Source: Candidatus Gastranaerophilales bacterium
GTDB lineage: Bacteria; Cyanobacteriota; Vampirovibrionia; Gastranaerophilales; Gastranaerophilaceae
DNA: 33,992 bases
Assembly: GCA_900752845.1 (NCBI GenBank)
Contig: CAADWU010000113.1
Location: forward strand, 1-33,992
Direction of reading: 5' to 3'
Below the pieces are notes generated by a model. The model made no database searches and was not told where the DNA came from. It was given only the letters and a program-made list of their open reading frames with translations. How positions within the stretch are numbered: the stretch's first letter is position 1; each line of letters opens with the position of its first letter. The position numbers and the translations under genes are program-made. Shown piece after piece: positions 8,472 to 15,673 of the stretch.

Positions 8472-8507
8472 AAAACTTACAAGTATTTTTATGAGGATTA
8501 TTATAGC

Positions 8508-9089
8508 ATGAAAAAAGCTTTTTTACTAGCCAGTATATTGTTCATTTCTGTTATATCTACAGCGTGTATAAATAACTTTGCTGTGCAGGAGCTTAATAAC
8601 AAGGCTAAAGATTTTATGGATAAGGGTGATTATATATCGGCAATTGAAAGATTAAAATCAAGTATTGATTTGGACGGTACTGTTTTTGAAACACAGTATA
8701 ATCTAGCTGTTGCTTACACCAAGGCAGAAGATTATGCAAATGCAATTAAAACTTATAATGATGCTATTAAATTAAATCCTAATTTTGCAGATGCATACTA
8801 TTCACTTGCCGTTTGCGAAGAAAATCTTGCAAAAGATATTATTGCAGGAGAAGTAATTGTTAATGATGATGACACTATAACAAAACCTGATGCCGCTGAT
8901 GAAGATGACACAACTGATAAAAAAGAACTGTCCGAAAATGATAAAAAAATGCTTACCACTTTACTAAACAATGCTGTGTCAGATTATATGATTTACAAAG
9001 ACAAAAATCCGACGGCAGATGATAAAGCTTATGTTGAAGATAAGGTCAAAGAGCTTCAATTGCTTCTTGCTGAATACACAGTTAAATAA
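8508..9089 (+). CDS. TPR-repeat lipoprotein
   Basis: 193 residues from the ATG at 8508. The frame is open further upstream, but this ATG begins a clear type II signal peptide (MKKAFLLASILFISVIS) ending STA-C with lipidated C20; Ser at -3 is unusual for a lipobox. Two TPR units follow (about 26-60 and 61-94: QYNLAVAYTKAEDYANAIKTY, then AIKLNPNFADAYYSLAVCEE), then an Asp/Thr-rich segment and a helical tail. Probably anchored to the membrane on the periplasmic side as a binding scaffold. Its neighbour 8 nt downstream is lgt, the enzyme that attaches the lipid, which fits. Confidence 0.87.
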   Translation: MKKAFLLASILFISVISTACINNFAVQELNNKAKDFMDKGDYISAIERLKSSIDLDGTVFETQYNLAVAYTKAEDYANAIKTYNDAIKLNPNFADAYYSLAVCEENLAKDIIAGEVIVNDDDTITKPDAADEDDTTDKKELSENDKKMLTTLLNNAVSDYMIYKDKNPTADDKAYVEDKVKELQLLLAEYTVK

Positions 9090-9097
9090 GAGTTGTT

Positions 9098-9883
9098 ATG
9101 TTTAAATCACCTGCAGAAATTGCATTTAATATATTCGGTTTTCCCGTATATTTTTACGGAATTACTCTTGCTTTAGCTATCTTTGCAGGAATATATTCTG
9201 CGTATTTTATATATAAAAAGTTTTATAATACAGAAAATAATGCTGAAAAAATTATTGATTTTTCACCTTATATTATAATTATAGGCATTGCAGGGGCAAG
9301 ATTATATTATTGTCTTGTTAATTACTCCTATTATATTCAGCATCCTTTGGAAATTTTTTATGTAAGACAGGGCGGATTATCAATACATGGAATGATAATT
9401 TTAGGGATATTGGCTTTGTTCATGTTCTCTAAAATTTATAAAATGTCATTTTTGAAACTGTTTGACGTTTTTATGTGCGGAACTGCTCTGGCACAAAGTA
9501 TAGGCAGATGGGGGAACTTTTTTAATTCAGAAGCATTCGGTATGCCGACAGATGTGTTGTGGAAGTTATATATTCCTGTTTCTAAAAGACCGACTGAATT
9601 TATAAACTATGAATATTTTCACCCTGCTTTTTTATATGAAAGCATTCTGGATTTTATAATATTTATAATACTTTTGTTAGTATTTAAAAAGTTTTCAAAA
9701 AGACCGGGTGTTATAGCCTGTATCTATTTAATCCTTTATTCTTTTGCAAGAATTTTTGTAGAACACTTAAGATTGGACAGTGCTTTAAATATACATGGAT
9801 TTCCTGTTGCTCAGCTAATTTCAGTTGGAATTATAATATTTGCCGCACTATTTATGACTATTTTGTTTTGTAAAGAAAAATAG
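9098..9883 (+). CDS. lgt: prolipoprotein diacylglyceryl transferase
   Basis: 261 residues, about seven membrane segments. Transfers diacylglycerol from phosphatidylglycerol to the lipobox Cys of prolipoproteins in the inner membrane. Family motifs: GARLYYCLVN (66-75), GGLSIHGM with H97, the Lgt signature GRWGNFFNSEAFG (136-148, with R137, N140 and E145), RPTEFINYEYFHPAFLYES, and FARIFVEHLR (216-225). The ATG lies 8 nt after the lipoprotein stop with little Shine-Dalgarno signal, so translational coupling is likely. Confidence 0.95.
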   Translation: MFKSPAEIAFNIFGFPVYFYGITLALAIFAGIYSAYFIYKKFYNTENNAEKIIDFSPYIIIIGIAGARLYYCLVNYSYYIQHPLEIFYVRQGGLSIHGMIILGILALFMFSKIYKMSFLKLFDVFMCGTALAQSIGRWGNFFNSEAFGMPTDVLWKLYIPVSKRPTEFINYEYFHPAFLYESILDFIIFIILLLVFKKFSKRPGVIACIYLILYSFARIFVEHLRLDSALNIHGFPVAQLISVGIIIFAALFMTILFCKEK

Positions 9884-9895
9884 CGTTTTAATTAA

Positions 9896-9925
9896 TTGAT
9901 TTTTTTATTTTTTTATCTTTAAATT
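9896..9925 (+). promoter_or_regulatory. promoter placing the MFS gene start at about +1
   Basis: TTGATT, 18-nt spacer, TAAATT; the -10 box ends 5 nt before the ATG at 9931 and no Shine-Dalgarno is visible, so the mRNA may be leaderless. Confidence 0.5.
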
Positions 9926-9930
9926 ATCTT

Positions 9931-11103
9931 ATGGAAAATAATTTGCCCCAAAATAAAAAAGCAATTGCATGGCTTTCCGGAGCTCATTTTATAAATGATA
10001 TTTATACAGGAGTTTTAAATCCGATTATGCCTTTTATTGCAGCAAAAATAGGTATGTCAATGGCTATTGCAACAATAGTGCTGACAATTTCTCATATATT
10101 TTCGTCACTTTTGCAGCCGTTGTTCGGTTTTTTTGCTGATAACATTTCAAAAAGATCAATGATATTCTGGGGATTGATTTTATCTTCGATTTTTATACCG
10201 TTATCAACGCTAGCTAATAACCCGTATTCGCTTGTGTTTTTTATAATTATCGGCAGTATAGGCTCAAGTCTTTTCCACCCGCAGGCACTCGGTTTTGCTT
10301 CACGCTTTGCAAAAAATCTTGATGCGGGCAAAGCAATGGCTCTATTCATCGCAATGGGTACTCTAGGATATTCTTGCGGTCCTGTAATTTCATCTGCAAT
10401 TACACAATTTTTAGGAATGCCTAAAATGCCTTTAATGACAATTCTGGGTATTGTTTGGGCTTTATTAATGTTTAAGTTCGTTCCTAGATTATCGCTTACA
10501 GAGCCGGTTGTTGACCATATTTATTTTAAAACCGCATTCAAAAGAATTCTTACCAATCATAAATTAAATATTTTAAACGTTATTGCCATGCTTAAAACTA
10601 TGATTATGTCATCCTGTTTTATACTTCTTCCGTTTTTGTGGAAAAATATGGGATATAAACCTTTTTATATAGGAATGGCATTATTCTTATTTATTTTTGC
10701 AGGAGGTATAGGCTCTTTAATCAGCAGCAGTATTGAAAAACGTATTGGTGCCGCAAATGTATTTTATATTTCTATGATATCAACATTGCCTTTAATGATA
10801 ATGTTTATTTTTACATGCAAACCTCATCCGACAATTTCTCTTATTGTATTTGTGGTAATGGGGTTTATAACCATGATGGCTACGCCTGTAACTATGCTTA
10901 TGGCACAGAATGTTTTGCCTGAATATAAAAGTATTATTTCAGGATTTATAAACGGTTTTTCTTGGGGAATTGTTGCAATAGCAATGTCACTTTTGGGATT
11001 TATTGCAGAAAAATTCGGAATTACAAACGTACTTTTATTTGTATCCGTTATACCTGCTGTTTGTTCAGTGCTTGTTAAAGAGTTATTTAAAGAAAACAAT
11101 TAA
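9931..11103 (+). CDS. MFS transporter, fosmidomycin-resistance (Fsr)-like
   Basis: 390 residues with about 12 membrane segments, an inner-membrane proton-coupled exporter by family. The start AWLSGAHFINDIYTGVLNPIMPFI and the loop between helices 2 and 3, SSLLQPLFGFFADNISKR, match the Fsr branch of the major facilitator superfamily (SHxxND; LLQPLxGxxxD). Helix 4-5 region GSIGSSLFHPQALGFASRF is also typical. Substrate is not deducible. No Shine-Dalgarno precedes the ATG; a promoter -10 lies just upstream. Its stop overlaps the stop of the converging 92-aa gene by four bases. Confidence 0.85.
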   Translation: MENNLPQNKKAIAWLSGAHFINDIYTGVLNPIMPFIAAKIGMSMAIATIVLTISHIFSSLLQPLFGFFADNISKRSMIFWGLILSSIFIPLSTLANNPYSLVFFIIIGSIGSSLFHPQALGFASRFAKNLDAGKAMALFIAMGTLGYSCGPVISSAITQFLGMPKMPLMTILGIVWALLMFKFVPRLSLTEPVVDHIYFKTAFKRILTNHKLNILNVIAMLKTMIMSSCFILLPFLWKNMGYKPFYIGMALFLFIFAGGIGSLISSSIEKRIGAANVFYISMISTLPLMIMFIFTCKPHPTISLIVFVVMGFITMMATPVTMLMAQNVLPEYKSIISGFINGFSWGIVAIAMSLLGFIAEKFGITNVLLFVSVIPAVCSVLVKELFKENN

Positions 11104-11378
11104 GCTAAATAATTTAAAGATTTATTTTGTTTAAAATCGTGATGCTTATTTGTAAGTTTTTCTTGCAAGGATGCCATTTTGTAAAGAAGTTTGTTAGCCG
11201 CTAAATCAAGACTGAGAGATTTATCCATTTTATTTAGCATACTTAAATCATGTTCGCCGCCAAATGTGTGAGAATTATTTGCGGCATTAAGCATAGAGTT
11301 AGATAGCTGCATAGATGCAAACGCTGCGTTATTCATCGTGTTTAGTGCATTAAAGCGGGCAATGGAAGAAACTAACAT
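11100..11378 (-). CDS. unknown 92-aa protein
   Basis: I do not recognise this protein. 92 residues, rich in Asn, Ala, Met and Leu (RFNALNTMNNAAFASMQ, then NSMLNAANNS), no signal peptide or membrane segment, ending in a basic helical tail (LQEKLTNKHHDFKQNKS). The composition suggests helices or a coiled coil. It is a real gene: ATG with AGGAG about 8 nt upstream, and a strong promoter (TTGATT-17-TACAAT) at 11413-11441. It runs convergent to the MFS gene with overlapping stops. Confidence 0.75.
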   Translation of the reverse strand: MLVSSIARFNALNTMNNAAFASMQLSNSMLNAANNSHTFGGEHDLSMLNKMDKSLSLDLAANKLLYKMASLQEKLTNKHHDFKQNKSLNYLA

Positions 11379-11412
11379 TCCTAACTCCTACTACATGTCT
11401 CCTACAAATATT

Positions 11413-11441
11413 ATTGTAGAACATTAACATTAAAAAATCAA
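11413..11441 (-). promoter_or_regulatory. promoter for the 92-aa gene
   Basis: On the minus strand TTGATT, 17-nt spacer, TACAAT, about 35 nt upstream of the ATG. Confidence 0.7.
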
Positions 11442-11488
11442 GTATTAACTTATGTAACAATGTGGGTAATCTTTGAAATTAGATAATA

Positions 11489-11513
11489 TATATATACTTT
11501 ATATATATAAGAG
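11489..11513 (+). repeat. 25-nt AT-rich promoter-like element, copy 1
   Basis: Alternating TA runs interrupted by ACTTT and ending TATAAGAG. An exact 25-nt copy lies at 33832-33856 on the other strand, upstream of the 503-aa protein gene. Both copies also have TTATGTwACAA 28-29 nt further upstream (11450-11460 here). Confidence 0.75.
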
Positions 11514-11514
11514 C

Positions 11515-11632
11515 ATTAAATAAACACGAGAGATATTAAGAAACAGAGTATTTAATTAAGAGAGAGACTATATTCCTATTCCTACCTTCCTAAACAAAAT
11601 TTTCGCCCCTGATGTAAGGGGCATTTTTTTTT
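11515..11632 (+). ncRNA. candidate small RNA of about 115 nt
   Basis: The 317-nt gap 11379-11695 contains a promoter-like element (11489-11513) followed about 90 nt later by a strong intrinsic terminator (11605-11632), with no open frame of useful size on this strand. The stretch before the terminator is purine-rich (AGAGAGAGAC, 11559-11568) and then pyrimidine-rich (ATTCCTATTCCTACCTTCCT, about 11572-11591), which could pair with Shine-Dalgarno sequences. The 5' end is a guess. It could instead be an untranslated leader of a lost gene. Confidence 0.45.
11605..11632 (+). terminator. intrinsic terminator of the candidate sRNA
   Basis: GCCCCT, loop GATGTA, AGGGGC, then A and nine T. The GC-rich stem stands out in this AT-rich gap. 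Confidence 0.92.
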
Positions 11633-11640
11633 GCAAAAAT

Positions 11641-11668
11641 TTGAAAGTAAATAAAAATAGTTTATAAT
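11641..11668 (+). promoter_or_regulatory. promoter for the headless pilin
   Basis: TTGAAA, 16-nt spacer, TATAAT, 27 nt before the ATG at 11696. Confidence 0.6.
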
Positions 11669-11695
11669 ATATTATCTCAAGGTTTAGTTCAAGTT

Positions 11696-12178
11696 ATGGC
11701 TGACAAAAATGCTGTGAATTTAAAGGAAGCTGGATTTACAACATTAAGCGAATGGAATAGTTTCTTTAATAATTATTATAAAATTATGCAAGATTGTAAA
11801 GAAACGAAAACACCTTGTATGGCTTCGTCTTATAAAAAGATTTCAGGTCAGATTATAACTGCTAAAACATCACGTTATATTACTCTTGCTGATGGAACTT
11901 CATTGGGTTATTTTTGTATTAATGATCCTGATGCAAGCCTCGTTGCAGTGTTATATGTTGACGTTAACGGAGCTAAAGGTCCTAATATCGTAGGACGTGA
12001 TTTGTTTGCCGTTTATGTATATAATAATGGCATTGTTGATGATTATTCAACTTCTTTGCCGCCGATATCAAAGGAAAAACGTGAAGAGATGTTTAATGCT
12101 TCTTGTATTAAAAATGGTGATAGCTGGAACGGATGTTTGTGTAAAATTTTAAATGATAATTGGGAAATGACATATTAA
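11696..12178 (+). CDS. pseudopilin-like protein lacking its N-terminal third
   Basis: 160 residues from the ATG. The C-terminal two-thirds look like a type IV pilin/pseudopilin globular head of the gut Melainabacteria type: ITLADGTSLGYFCIND, VLYVDVNGAKGPNIVGRDLF, and the end CKILNDNWEMTY. The prepilin leader and hydrophobic FTLAEV-type helix are missing. Pilin-like sequence seems to run eight codons above the ATG (LSQGLVQV, from 11672), but a stop lies further up in that frame. A promoter and a very distant AAGG make expression as a soluble protein possible; it may equally be a 5'-truncated pseudogene or a silent pilin segment. Confidence 0.65.
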   Translation: MADKNAVNLKEAGFTTLSEWNSFFNNYYKIMQDCKETKTPCMASSYKKISGQIITAKTSRYITLADGTSLGYFCINDPDASLVAVLYVDVNGAKGPNIVGRDLFAVYVYNNGIVDDYSTSLPPISKEKREEMFNASCIKNGDSWNGCLCKILNDNWEMTY

Positions 12179-12180
12179 AA

Positions 12181-12209
12181 AAAATAATACCCTTTACGGG
12201 TATTATTTT
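12181..12209. terminator. bidirectional terminator between headless pilin and pyk
   Basis: AAAATAATACCC, loop TTTAC, GGGTATTATTTT; flanking A and T runs serve both converging genes. Confidence 0.85.
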
Positions 12210-12224
12210 TATTTGTTATTCTTG

Positions 12225-12241
12225 TTTTTTTTTGGGGGGGG
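12225..12241. repeat. T9G8 homopolymer junction
   Basis: Nine T followed by eight G, one base before the pyk stop codon and outside any gene. It is one of only three G/C runs of eight or more in the window. Confidence 0.9.
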
Positions 12242-12242
12242 A

Positions 12243-13685
12243 TTATTCACCAAGTTGTCCGATTTTGTGGATTTTGATGAAGTTTGTTCCGCCAACCATA
12301 AGTTCAGGAACTGAACCTGTGATAACAACCATGTCGCCGTCTTCAAGACACATTGTTTTCTTCAGAAATTTGTCCATTTGTCTTAAAGAGTTTTTATCGA
12401 TTGAAGCTTCGAAATCAACAACAAAAGGACATACCCCTCTATATAATTTAATATCACGACAAATGTTTTTGCTTGGGCAGCAAGCAAAAATAGGAACGCT
12501 TAATCTTCCTTCTGATAAGAATGAAGCTGTAAATCCGCTGCCTGTAAGTGCAATAACACCTTTAACATTCATTTTTTTAGCCATATCAGCGATTGACATA
12601 CCGATTGCCATTGCTTGAGAATCTTTTTCTTCTTCAACCATTTTTCTAGGGAATTTATTTTTTCTCATAAATGGAGATTCTTCAACAGTGTCAGCAATTT
12701 TTTTCATCATAGCAACTGCTTCTACAGGGTAAGCTCCGGCAGCAGTTTCTCCTGATAACATAATTGCATCTGTACCGTCAAGAATAGCGTTTGCTACGTC
12801 AGAAGTTTCAGCACGTGTCGGAATAGGATTTTCAATCATACTGTCAAGCATTTGTGTTGCAACAATTACAACTTTTCTTTTAGCATTTGCTTTTCTGATA
12901 ATAGTTTTTTGTACGATAGGAACTTTCTCTGTTGAAATTTCAATACCTAAATCGCCTCTGGCTACCATAATTCCGTCAGAAACTTCAATAATACTGTCAA
13001 TGTTATTAACAGCTTGAGGTTTTTCAATCTTAGAAATTATTTTTGCAGTAGTGTTTCCATGCCCTTGTAATAATTCTCTAAGTTTGACAACATCTGATGC
13101 TTCTCTTACAAATGATAAACCAAGATAATCAATGTCATTGTTTGCTGCAAATTCTACAAATGTTAAATCTCTTGCAGTTAAAACATCAAGACTTCCTTGT
13201 GAACCGGGTATATTTATACCTTTTCTCTGCTTAAGCAAACCGTCTGTTAAAACTTCTGCAAAAATAACATTATCTTCTGTTTTTTGAACTCTTAACTGGA
13301 TTTTACCGTCGTCAATCAAAATCATTTCACCGGGTGTAACGTCATTTGCCATTCCTTTGTAGTCAACAGGAAGAATATCTCCTGTAACTTCGGCTTGGTG
13401 ACGGAATTTAAGAATTTGTCCTTTTTTAATTTCAATAGATTCCGGTAAATTTCCTATTCTGATTTTAGGACCTTGCAGGTCAAGAAGAACTGGAATTAAA
13501 GTTTTTTCTTCTTTTTCAATTTCTCTTATGAAAGTCAAATTTTGTTTGTGCATGTCAACGTCGCCATGTGAAGAATTTAATCTGAACATGGTTACTCCGG
13601 CTTTCAATAACTCTCTGATTTTTTCTTTTGTAGATGTTGCAGGACCAAGTGTCGCAACGATTTTCGTCATAGTGTAACTACTCAT
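12243..13685 (-). CDS. pyk: pyruvate kinase
   Basis: 480 residues, normal length for a bacterial enzyme. Makes pyruvate and ATP from phosphoenolpyruvate and ADP in glycolysis. Signatures: TKIVATLGPAT (7-17), VTMFRLNSSHGD (31-42), KIEKPQAVNNIDSII around the catalytic Lys, IMVARGDLGIEI, and TRAETSDVANAILDGTDAIMLSGETAAGAYP. The C-terminal domain is complete. AAAGGAA lies 6 nt before the first ATG; a second ATG five codons in is less well placed. Convergent with the headless pilin gene and divergent from the SLH protein. Confidence 0.97.
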   Translation of the reverse strand: MSSYTMTKIVATLGPATSTKEKIRELLKAGVTMFRLNSSHGDVDMHKQNLTFIREIEKEEKTLIPVLLDLQGPKIRIGNLPESIEIKKGQILKFRHQAEVTGDILPVDYKGMANDVTPGEMILIDDGKIQLRVQKTEDNVIFAEVLTDGLLKQRKGINIPGSQGSLDVLTARDLTFVEFAANNDIDYLGLSFVREASDVVKLRELLQGHGNTTAKIISKIEKPQAVNNIDSIIEVSDGIMVARGDLGIEISTEKVPIVQKTIIRKANAKRKVVIVATQMLDSMIENPIPTRAETSDVANAILDGTDAIMLSGETAAGAYPVEAVAMMKKIADTVEESPFMRKNKFPRKMVEEEKDSQAMAIGMSIADMAKKMNVKGVIALTGSGFTASFLSEGRLSVPIFACCPSKNICRDIKLYRGVCPFVVDFEASIDKNSLRQMDKFLKKTMCLEDGDMVVITGSVPELMVGGTNFIKIHKIGQLGE

Positions 13686-13733
13686 GGGTTTCCTTTCTTT
13701 TCGGGTAAATATTAAAATAAAAATTCAAACATG

Positions 13734-13762
13734 TTTACAAGTTTCAATGTTTACGATATAAT
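13734..13762 (+). promoter_or_regulatory. promoter for the SLH protein
   Basis: TTTACA, 17-nt spacer, TATAAT, 44 nt before the ATG; AGGAAG serves as ribosome binding site. Confidence 0.75.
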
Positions 13763-13806
13763 GATACACGAAAAAGGTTTACTAGTAAATATGAGGAAGT
13801 AAAAAA

Positions 13807-15084
13807 ATGAAGAAAATTGTTTCTGGGCTAATGGCATTGGGTTTATTAGCAATGAATGCTATCCCTGCATTAGCTGCAACTGCCATAGCAGATGTAAGCC
13901 AAAATTATTGGGCTAAAAAAGAAATTGTTGAAGTCGTTGATGACAACATTATGTGTTTAACAGGTAATCGTTTTAATCCTGAAGGTAATATGACAAGAAT
14001 TGAGTTTGTTAATGCTTTGTTAAAAGTTTTATCAAACGAAAATTTGAATGTTAATATTACAAACAAATTTTCAGATGTAAGCAAGGATACACCTAACTTT
14101 GAAAATATTTTGCGTTCTCAACAATTAGGTCTTGTTTACGGATATCCTGACGGAACATTCCAACCTGAAAGAGTTGTTTTACGTTCAGAAGCTCAATCAG
14201 TAATCAGCCATATTACAAAAGATATGAACGCTGATACTTCTGTACTTGGGCAATTCAAAGATGCCGCTGCAATTCCAGCCTGGGCTAAAAAAGTTTATGC
14301 CAAAACTATCAACTACGGTATTTACGTAAACTATCCTGATTCAAGAGAATTAAGACCTAATGACAACCTTTCAAGAGCAGAAGCTGCAGTGCTTCTTGCA
14401 AGATTAAAAGCTAAATTGGATTTGGTTAAACAAGAATACATCGGTACAACTACTATCGAACACCTTGATGTAACTAAAAAAGCTCCGTCTAACGAAGTTA
14501 AAGTTAATAATGTTCAAAGTGTAATTACTGAAGGAAACGTTTTAGCTGTTGCTTTTGAATCTAAATTTAAATCAGAAGATCATAAAGCCGGCGATGTTGT
14601 TTATTTCGTAAACGATGAAAACATTGTTACTAAAGAAGGTACTGTTGTAATCCCTGCAGGTTCTAAATTCATTGCACAAATCAATGAAATTAAAGATCCA
14701 AGATGGTTTAACAAAAATGCAAGAGTATATCCTCAATTATCTAAAATTGTTTTACCTGACGGCAAAGAGTTAGCTTTCAACGCTAAACCGTTTTCTAAAG
14801 ATTATTCTTTAAAAGAAGGTCCTTGGATGACTACAGGTAAATTAGTATTATGCACAGTTACCGGCGGTGCTGTTGGTACAGGTGCTGGTGTTGGTTTTGC
14901 ATTTATTCCTAATCCTACTAAAATCGGTACAGGTATTGCAATCGGTGCTCCTGTCGGCGCAGCTGTTGGTTTAGTTACAGGTCTGGTAACTCCGGGTTTG
15001 GAATACCACGCTAAAGCAGGTGAAGAAGTTTATGTAATCTTACTTGATGAAGCTTCTATTCCAAAAACTAACGTTGCATTATAA
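13807..15084 (+). CDS. secreted S-layer-homology (SLH) domain protein
   Basis: 425 residues. Signal peptide MKKIVSGLMALGLLAMNAIPALA with cleavage near A23. Three SLH domains: about 27-75 (ADVSQNYWAKKEIVEVV, GNRFNPEGNMTRIEF), 87-135 (FSDVSKDTPNFENI, GYPDGTFQPERVVLRSEA) and 149-200 (FKDAAAIPAWAKK, LRPNDNLSRAEAAVLLARL). Family knowledge: SLH domains tether proteins to peptidoglycan-linked polymers. The middle (about 215-340) is beta-rich and ends in a positively charged stretch; a Gly/Ala-rich hydrophobic region (about 345-395) could insert in a membrane. Cyanobacterial SLH porins also carry SLH domains, but only one N-terminal SLH and a large barrel; this protein is too short for that. Own promoter and terminator. 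Confidence 0.9.
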   Translation: MKKIVSGLMALGLLAMNAIPALAATAIADVSQNYWAKKEIVEVVDDNIMCLTGNRFNPEGNMTRIEFVNALLKVLSNENLNVNITNKFSDVSKDTPNFENILRSQQLGLVYGYPDGTFQPERVVLRSEAQSVISHITKDMNADTSVLGQFKDAAAIPAWAKKVYAKTINYGIYVNYPDSRELRPNDNLSRAEAAVLLARLKAKLDLVKQEYIGTTTIEHLDVTKKAPSNEVKVNNVQSVITEGNVLAVAFESKFKSEDHKAGDVVYFVNDENIVTKEGTVVIPAGSKFIAQINEIKDPRWFNKNARVYPQLSKIVLPDGKELAFNAKPFSKDYSLKEGPWMTTGKLVLCTVTGGAVGTGAGVGFAFIPNPTKIGTGIAIGAPVGAAVGLVTGLVTPGLEYHAKAGEEVYVILLDEASIPKTNVAL

Positions 15085-15102
15085 TTTTTCTAAATTATAT
15101 TT

Positions 15103-15134
15103 AAAAAAGGGTTGGATTATTCCAATCCTTTTTT
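15103..15134 (+). terminator. intrinsic terminator of the SLH gene
   Basis: AAAAAAGGGTTGGA, loop TTAT, TCCAATCCTTTTTT; one G-T wobble in a 14-bp stem. Confidence 0.88.
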
Positions 15135-15266
15135 ATTTTATACTTTATGCTGCCTACAAAAGTTTAATCTCTATTAATCATACGGTTATGGTAAATACTT
15201 TCATAGAGTTTAAAATGATAATGTAAATGAAATTTTATACATTATTAAATTTTATGGGAGTATTTT

Positions 15267-15623
15267 ATGAAAAATTTATGTATTTCTTTAGCACTTATAG
15301 GTGCAATTGCTTTATCAACTAACGGTGCTTTTGCCGCATGGGAAGGCGTTCAGTCTCTTAATCCGGTACCGTATTTGTCTTATTTGAACCCTCTGCCTTA
15401 CTTTGGTATTGGTGAAAATAAAACTAATTTCAGTTTAAACCCTTTTACAGGATTTAAAAACTGCAATAAGTGTAAAGTAAAAAAATGTGATGAGTGTACT
15501 AAGGTTAAAATCAATCCTTGTCCTACTTGCCGAAAAGCTTTTGCCGAGCCTACCTGCAATTCCTGTGACAGAATTTATGTTCAGCCTGTGCAGCCAAAAT
15601 GTCCTTGTATGATTAAACATTAG
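15267..15623 (+). CDS. secreted cysteine-rich protein, unknown
   Basis: 118 residues; not a family I recognise. Signal peptide MKNLCISLALIGAIALSTNG with likely cleavage after AFA (residue 23). The mature part begins with an aromatic/Pro segment (NPVPYLSYLNPLPYFGIG) and then carries ten Cys: CNKC (66-69), CDEC (74-77), CPTC (85-88), CNSC (97-100) and CPC (112-114). The regular CxxC pairs suggest metal or disulfide clusters outside the cytoplasm. GGGAG 8 nt before the ATG; flanked by terminators on both sides, so monocistronic. Confidence 0.78.
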   Translation: MKNLCISLALIGAIALSTNGAFAAWEGVQSLNPVPYLSYLNPLPYFGIGENKTNFSLNPFTGFKNCNKCKVKKCDECTKVKINPCPTCRKAFAEPTCNSCDRIYVQPVQPKCPCMIKH

Positions 15624-15628
15624 AGGAA

Positions 15629-15662
15629 AAAAAGAACCGGATTAATTAATCCGGTTCTTTTT
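15629..15662. terminator. bidirectional intrinsic terminator
   Basis: Perfect 34-bp palindrome centred on ATTAATTAAT, arms AAAAAGAACCGG and CCGGTTCTTTTT, shared by the Cys-rich gene and the converging kinase gene. Confidence 0.92.
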
Positions 15663-15673
15663 ATTTTATAAAA

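Noticed and set aside
8442..8507. Upstream extension of the TPR lipoprotein
   Set aside because: It contains the promoter; the ATG at 8508 gives a proper signal peptide.
12160..12618. 152-codon plus-strand frame across the T9G8 run
   Set aside because: It overlaps a terminator and the antisense of pyk; no start signal and no plausible protein.
15044..15226. 60-codon frame after the SLH gene
   Set aside because: It runs through the terminator hairpin and has no ribosome binding site.
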